Program-made: the position numbers and the translations under genes
Notes under the pieces: generated by a model
What the model was told of the DNA's origin: nothing
Databases searched by the model: none
The model's input: the letters and a program-made list of their open reading frames with translations, nothing else
Shown: positions 9,596 to 19,059 of the stretch, in pieces
How the letters are laid out: every line of letters begins with the position of its first letter
How positions within the stretch are numbered: the first letter of the stretch is position 1
Assembly (NCBI RefSeq): GCF_000315625.1
Contig: NW_005434585.1
Location: forward strand, 113,349 to 134,638
Reading direction: 5' to 3'
Length of the DNA stretch: 21,290 bases
From: Guillardia theta CCMP2712
Lineage: Eukaryota > Cryptophyceae > Pyrenomonadales > Geminigeraceae

Positions 9596-9733
9596 AAGCA
9601 AGGAACGAGGAGGGAGCGAGAAGATGACAGCGAGGAGAAGGGGATGAGGATGCGCAAAGCACAGCAAGCCCTGAGGCAACAAAAGGGGATGAACTCCATG
9701 GCGAAGGAAAATCTTAATAGAACACAGATATGA
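9596..9733 (+). CDS. Possible short coding exon, charged
   Basis: After an acceptor-like GGGATAG, an open frame of 45 codons ends at TGA 9731-9733. It encodes a Lys/Arg/Glu/Gln-rich stretch (REREDDSEEKGMRMRKAQQA then LRQQKGMNSMAKENLNRTQ), which looks like a helical coding sequence and not chance. I cannot find a convincing upstream exon: an ATG at 9472-9474 opens a frame that stops after 25 codons and does not splice cleanly. It may be the last exon of a small plus-strand gene, or a coincidence. The opposite strand carries a 103-codon frame that looks like its antisense shadow. Confidence 0.3.
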   Translation, partial: KQGTRREREDDSEEKGMRMRKAQQALRQQKGMNSMAKENLNRTQI

Positions 9734-10124
9734 CCTGGAGCAGTGAAACTGACAGGCTGAAACAGATTTCATAGATCCACACATAGATCGGAGAGTAGTT
9801 TAGACAAAAGATTGTGGGAAAAAAACCAGGATTTTAGCACGCGCAAGGAGCGAGATGTATTGGATGCAACATTCTGGAAGTCAGAATAGGATTGATTGTA
9901 TGATGAGGGATTATGAATGAGGGATGCGCGATGGCTCCAAGTTCTTTCTGTTTGTCGTCTGTTTTTGTTGGTGAATAATCCTTTGTTTATTTCCCAACTA
10001 ACTCTATCTCCTGCTATGTATTCTACACTGATTGTTTGTTCTTCGCGACAGGGTCAAATGAGCAGAAATCGACCTTAAATCATGTGACTCATGGTTTGAA
10101 CAGTGATGCTGATTTACAAGTTCT
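9734..10124. other. Convergent intergenic region, nothing recognised
   Basis: This stretch lies between the possible plus-strand exon and the 3' end of the minus-strand HLH-PAS-like gene. It is moderately AT-rich (for example around 9950-10030) and without repeats of note. I see no supported exon or RNA gene in it. Confidence 0.4.
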
Positions 10125-11467
10125 TTAGCAAGCTGGCAAGAAGACAACCGTATACTCCATTCCGGGACTGCAGTTATATGTCATCAACAACCACACAAGG
10201 GCTGCCGTTGCTGAGAAATCCTCACCTATGTACAGTTTGAAACGTGCGCCCACGTATGGACAGTTGGCTAGATGAAATGGAATACATCCTCGTGCAGTAG
10301 CACTTGAGTTGCTGATTGAGCTGCAGAGCATGTTACACGATTTCTGGCAGGTTGAAGATGGACAGATTCTATCACCTTACGCATGAAGAACTCTTGGAAG
10401 TCGACACTCTCCTTGCTGTCGTCAGGATCGTTGCGTTGATCGATCAGCCAGAAGCTAGAAATGGAATCATCTCGTCCAGCAGCAGGTAACTCGTTGATGA
10501 CGATCGACTGCTCGTTGGTCCAGTCTGTTGCGAGCTGCCCGAGATGAAAGGGCAAACTGTATCGACTCCGCACAGTGCATTGCGAGACAACATCAGAGAC
10601 TTGCGCGTCAATGTAGATCTGCGTGCTCCAACCCTTGATCTTCTCCAACGACAGATGATTCTTTTCGGCGACTTGCTGTAGCACGTCATCGTACGATGAA
10701 TTTTGCCATAGATCGCACAAAGATCTCAGAATAAAAGTCTCCATGTGACCTGCAACCTGCCCTTGCAAACATCTCTCTAGCCGTATTGGATCGAACGTGG
10801 ACAAAATCTGCTCGAACCTGTAAACCCCCTGCACATGCGTGTCCGGAATGCTGGATGTGAGCTGGCATGTCATGGTAGCCTCATGGATTGGTTTCAAGAA
10901 GATGAAAAGATGTGTTCCTTCTTGGCACCAGCAATCCTCCACAATAAAAGGCGCCAGCCTGAGGTGCGTGTCGTGGCAACGAGTCAACATCAAGAAAACG
11001 CAAGAGGAGAAGTGCTCTCCGGGATATGCGGCAACTCGCCCGAAAAATGTTTGGAACGAAGATTGATACGAAGGCTCTACTAGATGGATGATCGATTGAC
11101 CAGCCAAGGCCTTGTCGGGGAAAGCATCCAAGTACGTTCGAAACCCTTTGCTGGTGGAGAGAAGCAGCAGTGATGGAACCGAAACCACGGCCACCGGACA
11201 TGAGGCACAGTCGAAGCTCTGAGCAAGGAGACTGGGGGACAAGAACGTGTCTGACTGAGCTGCTCCCTGCATGCGTCGTTGAACCTCCGCCTGCACATCT
11301 TGCAGGAGCTGAGTGATGCTCCTCCCGGATCTCAGCAGCGATCTGTGCCTCCTGACTTGTGGTGATGCAGGGACCATGTTGTCAAGAGCATCGACAAGAT
11401 CCTTTGTTTCGTCTCTGACTGCCAGTTTCTGTATCTTCTTGACTCGTAGCATGTCCTCCCTTGACAT
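10125..11467 (-). CDS. HLH- and PAS-domain-like protein, probable regulator
   Basis: Exons 10376-11467, 10226-10320 and 10125-10167, with introns of 55 and 58 nt, give 409 residues. An in-frame TAG nine bases upstream of the ATG at 11467 supports the start if that exon is first. Residues about 15-65 can form two amphipathic helices around a loop: DETKDLVDALDNMVP, then HRSLLRSGRSITQLLQDVQ, resembling a helix-loop-helix dimeriser. The preceding basic segment (MLRVKKIQKLAVR) lacks the usual H-E-R contact residues. Residues about 90-195 look like a PAS fold, with SKGFRTYL, then LAGQSIIHLVEP, and a final strand GTHLFIFLKPI. The C-terminal 200 residues match nothing I know. In the family, HLH-PAS proteins are dimerising, sensor-linked transcription factors; that role here is inference. 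Confidence 0.6.
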
Positions 11468-12845
11468 GGTAGTCTACGTAGCCCACTTGAAGGGTTCGAA
11501 ACAGCCGAAATATCACTATTCCGCAGGGAACTCGTCGGATCCGATCCGATCACTCATCTTCAAGGGCAACTCCTGTCATGTCTCTTTGATTGCAAACGTG
11601 ATTCCCGCAAGAAGACCCTTCGCACTAACTGACATCGGCGGTCGATCCGAATGTCATCGCAAGATTCCAAAGTTTGAAAGTCATCTGGTGAGAAGGGCAA
11701 CCTGGAAGACCGCTCGTGTATGGTTGAATGTCGAGGCAGATCACATGATTGAGCTCAACTCTCGTGAACTTGTTCGAGCTGCTGCTTTCCCCTGCTCCTT
11801 GCACGATCCTCCCAACCTCTCACAGAGGAAATGGAACGAGGGTCATTTGTCATGCAACCACAACAACACGCTAGATTCTTGATTTTTCCATGCCGTCAGC
11901 TTCGCATTGAAATCGTTAATCACGTTCCTCTCGTCCCTCCTCCTCGTCCTCCCCCACGGCAACATGCACTCTCCGTCCCCCGCCGTCTACCTTCCTTTGT
12001 TCGCCCATGACGGTACGGTTACCGGTCTTCAAGACCCAACTTCAACACGGTTTTAACAAGGTGGGGTGGTCTCTTGACGCGGAGGTGAAACACCCCCATT
12101 TTACCAGCGTGAAGGTATAGGTAGAGGGGGTGGTAGGTTCCAAGGGGGTCATGACGACTTTTAAAAATAATGAGAGGAAAGGTTTTCGTACACCACCGGT
12201 TGCTTTGGGAACCTTTGGGCTGTAACACCGGTACTCTAATCATGCAATTCATTCTCAAAAGTACCGGTACTCTATGTACCCCCTCGTTGAGGAATGAACA
12301 GTTTTTTTCAAACGTGAGCACATGCGTGCTCTTGGAAGGAGTCATTGATTTGAACATAGACTCTAAAATTTGAAATTTGAGAAGGAACTTGATCATTTAT
12401 ACCCGGACGCATCAAAATCTAATTTTATACCTGCAGACGCCTGTCAGCGATTCAGGAGTTAAGACTTTTTGGGAGAGAATCTTTTTTTAGTTTTTTTAGT
12501 TTTTTTACAGTTTTCTTTCACCCCCTTCGCACTTCACCTCCTCCACCTCCTCCACCTCCTCCTCGGCCTCCTCCTCGGACGCACGACTGCCTCCTTCACT
12601 GCATCTTGCCTCCGCCTCGTTCGCTTCTTCTCAGTCTCCCCTCCTCTCTCCCTCCCCATGACTGTCTGCTCTCTTGCCATCCCACCTTCAACCCCCCCAC
12701 TTACTTTGCACACCACCCCTACGTTCTAGGTTTCCTCCTCCTGCCTACCAGCTCATTCATCCTTCTAGTCTCTCTCAATCTTGCTCGTCCTTATCTGAAT
12801 CGCTGTCCGAAATGGTTCCCTCCAGTTCCAATCCTTCTACTGTAG
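11468..12845. other. Long region with no resolved gene
   Basis: Upstream flank of the HLH-PAS-like gene and beyond. It holds GATCCGATCCGAT at about 11537-11549, a noncoding-looking stretch (about 12005-12310) with ACCGGTACTCT repeats, a T-rich tract at 12481-12510 ending in ACAG (a good 3' splice-site shape), and CT/CCTCCA-rich sequence from 12530 to 12660. An open plus frame at 11961-12017 (MHSPSPAVYLPLF) could be a first exon of the unresolved plus-strand gene, but I cannot connect it. Confidence 0.35.
12005..12310. repeat. Noncoding segment with ACCGGTA motifs
   Basis: GTTACCGGTC, CACCGGTTGC, CACCGGTACTCT and TACCGGTACTCT occur within about 250 bp, together with GGTGGGGTGG, GGGGGTGGTAGG and GGGGGTCATGA. 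AGTACCGGTACT at about 12257-12268 is a 12-bp palindrome. The same vocabulary (TACCGGTA, GGTGGGGTA, GGGGGTCAT) reappears at 18.3-18.8 kb. There is no coding signal. Confidence 0.55.
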
Positions 12846-13363
12846 ACTTCAATACTTGGTGCTTCTGAAAGCAACTGTGTGCTCTTGGATCGTGTGAACA
12901 ATTGTGTGCGACAAGAAGAATCGACGCGATTTGCTACCCTGCATGACCGGATCCTTCACTCTCAGATGCAAGGAATCGTCGGAGCTGCTGCCATGAACGC
13001 CATTGGGGATTGATGCATGGAATAGCTTTTGGTAAATCTCCTTGGAGGGCGATTTACACAGGCAAGTTCAAAACCTCTCCGTCCTGTCTGTCGTGTACAA
13101 ACGTGCGAGAAGATCAGTCTGAAAGACTGTCATAGCGCAGCTGCAGGATTTTGAATGTAATGGTTTCCTCATTCACTTGTACATCTCAAGGACGTAGCTG
13201 GTGCGGAGAAGGGCTGGAAACGGATCTGAAAGCATCCCTTCAACCTGTAGTCAAGGAGCAGACGTCAGAGTTGGGCATGCAGGGAGAACGGAAATATATT
13301 TTGACTTGTCGTTTTGTGATGCAAGCAAACCCTTGCTATCGTCGCCTCGCTTACCATGATTGA
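12846..13363 (+). CDS. Unresolved coding-like exons
   Basis: An open frame from 12846 (after an acceptor TACTGTAG) to TGA 13011-13013 encodes a convincing mixed sequence (VLLDRVNNCVRQEESTRFA then TLHDRILHSQMQ). Farther on, 13151-13363 is open with LETDLKASLQPVVKEQTSEL. Both look like protein, but no start or splice chain is unique. A Ser-rich frame at about 12760-12840 and a Pro-rich one at 12540-12640 are candidate 5' exons. One consistent option joins a donor at about 12814 to an acceptor at 12871. I do not recognise the product, and the true boundaries may differ. Confidence 0.4.
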
Positions 13364-13802
13364 GATTTTGTTGTACACTCAACTTCTTGTTTGCTGTGTG
13401 CTGTTGGTGTAAGCAACACACCAGGACTAGCAAAGATCCTGCTTCAAAACTTCGTTGATGATGCAAACATCTGAGTTTCTCCTGGTTCACTCCTGGTTCG
13501 TGGGAAGATGGATGGACTGGAAGCAAAACAGCGGGGAAGGGGAAGATTGGGAGGAGGGAGTTGTGTAAGAACTGGGTGCAAGAATATGCCAGATGAGTGA
13601 AATTCAGATTGCGACCAGGGGGACGCCAAAAAAAGTGCTGCATTCAACAGGCCGAGAAGGGGGGAGAGGAGATTGAGAGATGGAGTGCTTACGTATGTAC
13701 GTGAGTTGAGAGAAGGAGAGCGGGAGAGGGAGATGGAGAGTAGAAGGTAAAGATGGGAGGAAACCTGAGGCAAACAATAAAAGTTGTATTCTCAATGGAG
13801 CT
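13364..13802. other. Spacer downstream of the kinesin gene
   Basis: This region separates the unresolved plus-strand exons from the kinesin stop codon, so the two would be convergent. It is purine-rich on the plus strand from about 13500 to 13760 (GGGAAGGGGAAGATTGGG, GGAGAGCGGGAGAGGGAG). An AATAAA on the plus strand at about 13776-13781 could serve a plus-strand transcript. No exon is supported. Confidence 0.4.
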
Positions 13803-16800
13803 CTAAACTTGCTCCTTCAGTTGCTGCATAAACCTCCTCTGCATCGATGGTCAGCTCGGTGGCGGTGGCAAAGCACGAGTACCTGAAGAAGGATGCGCTG
13901 TTCCTCGTACTGGTAGATCAAGTCTCCGACGAAGTCGTCGCGGTCAAGGAGAGGCACCTGAGAAGATTGAGCCAAGGAGGGAGGCAGGGTGGCGGAAGGG
14001 ATTGAAGGAGGAATTGTATGGAAAGGAAAGCAGGGAGGAAGGGAGAGGGAAAGGAGAAAGGGAGGGAGGGAGGAGCTTACTTCAAGGTATTCCTCATACT
14101 TGTTGTCTGCTGCAGACTGGATCGCCTGCTCCTCGTTGTCGCCCCCGGTGTACGCGGGCTGCACGAGAGACTTGATCTGCTTCATGAGGTACTCGACCTT
14201 CCTCTCCAGCTCCTGGATCACTGCTGCCTTCTTGTGCGAGTCCTCAGCCAACCTGTTCTTGTGCGTCTCCTCCTTCGCCAGCTTCTCCCTGAGCTCCCTG
14301 AGCTCATAGCTCGCACTGGGATGAAAGGAATCCTCATCTTCTCTGTGCCTGTTCCCGTTGGTCACCTCCGTGTGCTCTAGAGCTCTGGACCCCTTGCTGA
14401 GCTGCAGTCGGGACTGGAGCTCTAGCGCCTCCTCCCTGTGCTTGGCCGCCAAGTCGAGTCGCTCCTGCACCTGCTGCCAGCTCTTCTCTCGCGTCTTCCT
14501 GCCGCCCTCAGCAAGGGACCTCAGCTGCGAGCACATGTCCGCGAGCACGTCCTTGGACGCGGATTCTGTGTTCTGCAGCGATAAGAGTCAGACATGACGA
14601 CAAGGGCGGGGAGGGGAAGAGGGAGGGAGAGAAGAGAGGGGGAAGAAGGTGGGTGGGTTGGAGGAAGGAAGGGGAGATAAGTATAAGAGAGACAAGGGAG
14701 GAGAGAAGATAGAAGCAGAGGAAAGGGAAGAGGGAAGCGGTTTCAGAGGATGAGAGGAGGGGAGAGGCGGTGTTGGAGCAACAAGGAAGGAGCGGTTACG
14801 ACCTGGATGATATCGAGCAGCATGTCATTCTGAGCCTCTTTCTCGGCAATCTGACTCTGCAGATCCTTCAAGGCCTCCCTCTGTGCCATGGCCGTCTCTT
14901 GGAGCTCTCCCATGCACTTGTCAGACAGGGCGCACTGCTGCTCTAGCTCGAGGATCGTCTTCCGCTGGTTCTCCACCTCCCGCTCCTTCATCACCATCAT
15001 GCTCGATTGCTTCGACATGGACTGGCGCAGGGAGTTCAGCTCTGCCGACGAGCCTCCGCTGGACCCCTGCGACTTCCTGAGCTCGCTCTGCATTCGCTGC
15101 ATCTGCAGCCGCTGAGTGTTGTTCTCCTGCTTCATCCTCTGCAGGTCCTCCCGCAGGTTTGCGTTGATCTCTCGTAGCTCCTCCGCGCTCTCCGAGCTCT
15201 GCTGCCCCTGCTTGCCGTGCAGGCCCCGAGAGCTGGTCGGGGAGGGAGTCCCGTCGATCAGGTCCTCCAGCGTCAGCTTGTCTTCCTCCAGCCGAAGGAT
15301 CCTGTTCTCTAGCTCGTGCCTCTCCTCCAGCAGCCTCGCGGAGGCCTTCCTCTCCGCTGCGAGCTGCTCGTCCTTCTTGTTCAGCTCCTCCACCAGGTCC
15401 ATCAGCTGGTCCTCCAGCAGCTTGACATCGTCCTGGTCCACTTTATGGTTGAGCGACTCGTGCAGCTGCTGGTTCTCCGAGCTCAGCACGTTGATGACCT
15501 TCTTGTGGTCGCTGACCTGGTTGTGCAGGTCCTTGAGGATGTTGTTCAGACCCTTCTCCTTGAGGTCCCGGCTGCGCAGGGACGTCTCAAGGCTGTTGAA
15601 GTCCTTCTGAAGCTCGTCGAGCATCTGCAGGTCGTTCTTCATGTCCGCCACCAGCTGCCCTATGATGTTGTCCTCGATCTTCAGCTCCTCCTTCACCGCC
15701 TTCAGCACTTGATTCAGCAGCATCAGGTGCTTCCCCTCGTCGGCCACAGTCCTCCCCTCCTCGATCGCCTTGCAGAACTCCTGCACCTCCCTCTCCTTCT
15801 CCGCGCTCTCCTTGTTCGCCTCCGTTACCTGCTTGTTGATCGACTCGAGCTTGCAGTTCAGCCGATCTTGCAGGTCCGTCACGTGAGTCTTCACCTTCCC
15901 AAAGACTTTCCTGGCGTCCTCGATCCCGTGCGCGGACAGCTTCGTGTCTGCCGCAGCATCTCTCCTCTTCGTCTTGTACCGGATCGGGGTCTTGTTATTC
16001 ACGGCCGACCTGCTCACGCTGTCCAAGTCGACGATCATGCTCTCGTACCTCTCGATCTTCTGCAGGAGGACAGTCCTCATCTCCTCCACCTGCCCCTTCT
16101 CGTGCTCCAGCTCCTCCTGCTGTTGCATGTTCAGCTGTTCCAGCCTCTCCTTCTCCCCCCGCAGGTTCTCTATCTCGTCTCTGTACTTCTTCAGCAGCGG
16201 GAGGTCCTCCGCACTCAACGACCCGCTCACATTCACATCATTCAGGATCGGCTTGTTCTTCATCCTCTTCGCCCGGGCCGCAAACTTCAGCGTGTTCATC
16301 GACTCGGGGAAGTGCTGGGCTGCCGGGGTGATGGTGCAGATGATGGCTGTCCTTGAGTTGCCCCCCAGCGCTGGCTCCAGGATCCTAGTCAGCTTGCTGT
16401 CTCGGTACGGAATGTGCCCACTGGCCGTGATGAGCCGTTGGATCACCGTTGCCAGCGTCAAGAGACTCTTGTTGATGTAGGACCCCTCCGTCCTCCTCTG
16501 CCCCACCCCTCCCGACTTAGACGCGCTCTCGGACCCCGCCAGGTCCACCAGGTTCAGCGAGCTGACTCGGTACTCGGGGCCGCTGGCGGAGTGGACCTCC
16601 TTCAGCTTGCTCTCGATGACGAGGCGGAAGATGGTGTGGGAGCGCGAGCTCTTCTCGTTCATGTCGGTGCTTCCCACGGACCTGTGCGTCTCCCCCATGG
16701 AGATCGTCGTCATGACTTCGGCCGCTGACGTCACCACCTTCTCTGTAACCCCGAGGATCTTGACAACGCTCGACCCATCGCTGCTTCTGATCTGGAGGCC

Positions 16801-17679
16801 AGTCTTGGTGGGGTCGAGGAGGTCAATCACGACCTCGTTGTAGATCTCGATGTAGCTCAGGCGGAAGAAGAACTCGCGATCGGGATACGATTTCACGTGC
16901 GAGAAGACCTCTTGAGTAGCAAGAGGAATCACACCAGGCGATGATCGTGCGCCAGACATGGTGAACGTCTTGCCACTTGACGTCTGCCCGTAAGCAAAGA
17001 TGCAACCGTTGTATCCTTCCACCGTCGACTGCACAATCTCTGACAGGACCTGCTTGTAGATCTGATCCGTTGTGACCATAGGGGGGAAGATATTATCGAA
17101 GGTGAAGGTGGAGCCTTCATAGATGTCCCCTGCTGGCGTCCCCAACTGTGGAGCGATGCTCCGAGAGTCATATCGCCAGCACATCTGATTTTGATTCGAC
17201 TCGTCTCTGGTCTTGTCTCCTCCCACAACGTCCAGCGGCCTGACTCGGACACAGACAGCCACAGCCGCCTTGTCCCTGCCCTTCCCTCGCACTCCGTTGC
17301 CGATGCTGTTCCGCACGCTGGAGACGGAGCTGAGCGACAAGTTTTGGATGTCAAGTTGACTGGTATCGTCAGAGTTCTCCCTCTCGAGCGTGACAGAGTT
17401 GCGGAGAGACGGAGAGGGAGGACGGAGGACGCTGTTGCCAGCCCCCTTCCTAGGGGGCGAATCGCCTCGCGGGCTTCCATTGCGGTTGCTCACGTTGGAG
17501 AGAGTGAGAGAAGTCCGTACGTTGCTGTTCCTGCTCCTCAACGGAGAGTTCAGACTTCGACTCTGATCGCTGAGGTCGTACGTCCGACGGAGAGCTCGTT
17601 GCTTCCCGTCCTCAGGAAGGGGAAAGGCGTTCATCGGGGAGGACGGCCGCTTCGGTTCCTTCATTGTGTTAATACTCAT
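13803..17679 (-). CDS. Kinesin-7 (CENP-E-like) microtubule motor
   Basis: Exons 14803-17679, 14081-14572, 13883-13957 and 13803-13838 (introns 230, 123 and 44 nt, all phase 0) give 1159 residues. The ATG at 17679 is the first in frame after a TGA four codons earlier. Residues 1-135 are a Ser/Arg/Pro-rich extension. The motor spans about 138-475 with P-loop GQTSSGKT (231-238), switch I NEKSSRSHT (341-349), switch II DLAGSE (379-384) and HIPYRDSKLTRILEPALGGN. The motor is N-terminal and FAYGQTSSGKTFTM and SLNLVDLAGSES resemble CENP-E and plant kinesin-7 members. Residues about 490-1159 are predicted coiled coil. In the family, ATP hydrolysis drives plus-end movement on microtubules, often in mitosis or cytokinesis; the exact role here is inference. 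All nucleotide-contact motifs are intact, so the motor should be active. Confidence 0.93.
16255..17268 (-). other. Kinesin motor domain
   Basis: This is the catalytic part of the kinesin, uninterrupted by introns. It begins near AVAVCVRVRPLD (first strand) and ends near STLKF-type sequence NTLKFAARAKRMKNKP, followed by a neck-linker-like PILNDVN. Length is about 340 residues, normal for the family. The P-loop codons lie at about 16966-16989. Confidence 0.93.
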
Positions 17680-19059
17680 CCCCTGCCTTGCTCATACTCC
17701 AACCCCAGAGGCACAAGAGAGAGACAGAGAAACAGAGAAACAAGGAGAGAGAGAGAGAGTGAGTGTTCGGACTGCAATGGTTCCAGCGTTGATCAAACTG
17801 ACATGTCGAGATTGTCCTGCGATGAAAGTTGAGGACCTGAGTGAACAATGTCAGACAGTGGCCGATGGTGAGGGAAGAAAGAGAGGAGCTTTTTGGGGTT
17901 TTGCATCCAAACTCGCGAGGGGAAAGGCAGGCCAAGTTAGTTTGAGAGATGGCAGGGGTAAAGACTAGATTGTTCGTAATGATGATCACTGGGAAAAGGT
18001 GCTAGAATTTGAACAGTCAAGGTTCTATCTAGATGCTGTCACACCGACTGCTTTTGCTTCAATTGCTGTGAAGTTGTGGAAAGTGGCAGGATGGAGGAGA
18101 GGGAGGGGCAGCAGGAGAGGCAGGAGGATAAGCAGGAGGAAGTCAAGATCAGGATATCAGGCAGAGAAGAGGCAGGGAGGAATGGATGAATAGACAGAAG
18201 CTGCGCGACGATGAGCAGGTTTGCATGACTGAATGACTGCATGGCCGGTGGGGGATGGAAGGCCAGCGGGGTAGTGATTCATTCCGAATGTGTGGGGTAG
18301 GGGTACTCTGATACATGACAGGTCGGGAAATACTGACTTAAATTTTCAAAATTTTCAATGAAAATTATCTATAAAAAATAAAATCATATAATAATAATTG
18401 AATATTTAACATTATTTTCGGTTGGGGTTAGGAAACGAAGATGCCAAGGTAGGTAGGGTGCACCTCTGAGAGGGAGTGGGTAGGGGTTAAAGTTGTACCG
18501 GTAGATGAAACTTTAGAGGGTGAGGGGTAGAATGTAATGTGCTATTAAGGGTGGGGTAACATTGAATATTGAGGGTGGGGTATACCAAGTACCCTTACTG
18601 ATAACGGAAATAAATACCGTATATGACGGGTATAGTTCCGTGGATTGAGGGTCATGTGTATAAGAGGTAGGGTATGGCAAGCGGGGGAGCACGGGGGTCA
18701 TCATTCAAAATTGAAAAAAAAAAAAGACTAAAAAGAGATCTCGAAAAGGACAAGGTCATGGAGTGAGGAGTGGGGGGTACTTTAGCTATGATTTCAGGGG
18801 TGGGGTTGTACCATTTCTGTGTAAAAGACTCGGCCAGGCCGGTCGGGCAGCGTCGGAAGTTCCGGCCCGAGTCGGCGGCCTCGGATCCGATCACCAGTGA
18901 GGCGCAAGGTGCGCCGGACCGTCTATCGTTGTGTAGAAATTTCCGTTGCCACACTGACATGATTCAATTGACAAGCCTCGGATCGTGTAGGCATTTCCGG
19001 GGGACGTTTTTCCAGTCCCCGTCCGATCGTCTAACATAAGTATTTACATGCCACTGCTA
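17680..19059. other. Intergenic region upstream of the kinesin gene
   Basis: The kinesin 5' flank is CT-rich on the gene strand, with a (CT)n run at about 17743-17760, which may be 5' UTR or promoter. From 18040 to 18200 the plus strand is GGAGG/GCAGG-rich. From 18330 to 18420 it is strongly AT-rich. G-rich motif DNA follows to about 18830, then a GC-rich stretch to 19059. I find no convincing exon in these 1.4 kb. Confidence 0.5.
18330..18830. repeat. AT-rich block followed by GGTGGGGTA motif array
   Basis: AT-rich DNA (18336-18415) is followed by repeated G-rich motifs: GGGTTAGG, GTAGGGGTT, GGGTGGGGTAAC, GGGTGGGGTATA, GGGTGGGGTTGTACC and GGGGGTCATCATT, plus TTGTACCGGTAGATG near 18495 and an A-run at about 18714-18724. 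The motif set overlaps that of 12.0-12.3 kb. No open frame here resembles protein. Confidence 0.5.

Noticed and set aside
9473-9784. A 103-codon minus-strand frame
   Set aside because: It looks like the reverse of the charged plus-strand candidate exon at 9596-9733.
11313-11882. A 189-codon plus-strand frame
   Set aside because: Its first third is antisense to the HLH-PAS-like exon and the rest has no protein-like pattern or homology that I recognise.
15316-16356. A 346-codon plus-strand frame rich in Leu and His
   Set aside because: It is the antisense of the kinesin coiled coil; GAG/CAG-rich codons read backwards give Leu-rich open frames.
18652-19039. Open frames of 89-102 codons on both strands
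   Set aside because: They cross the poly-A run and the G-rich motif array and have no splice context or protein-like composition.
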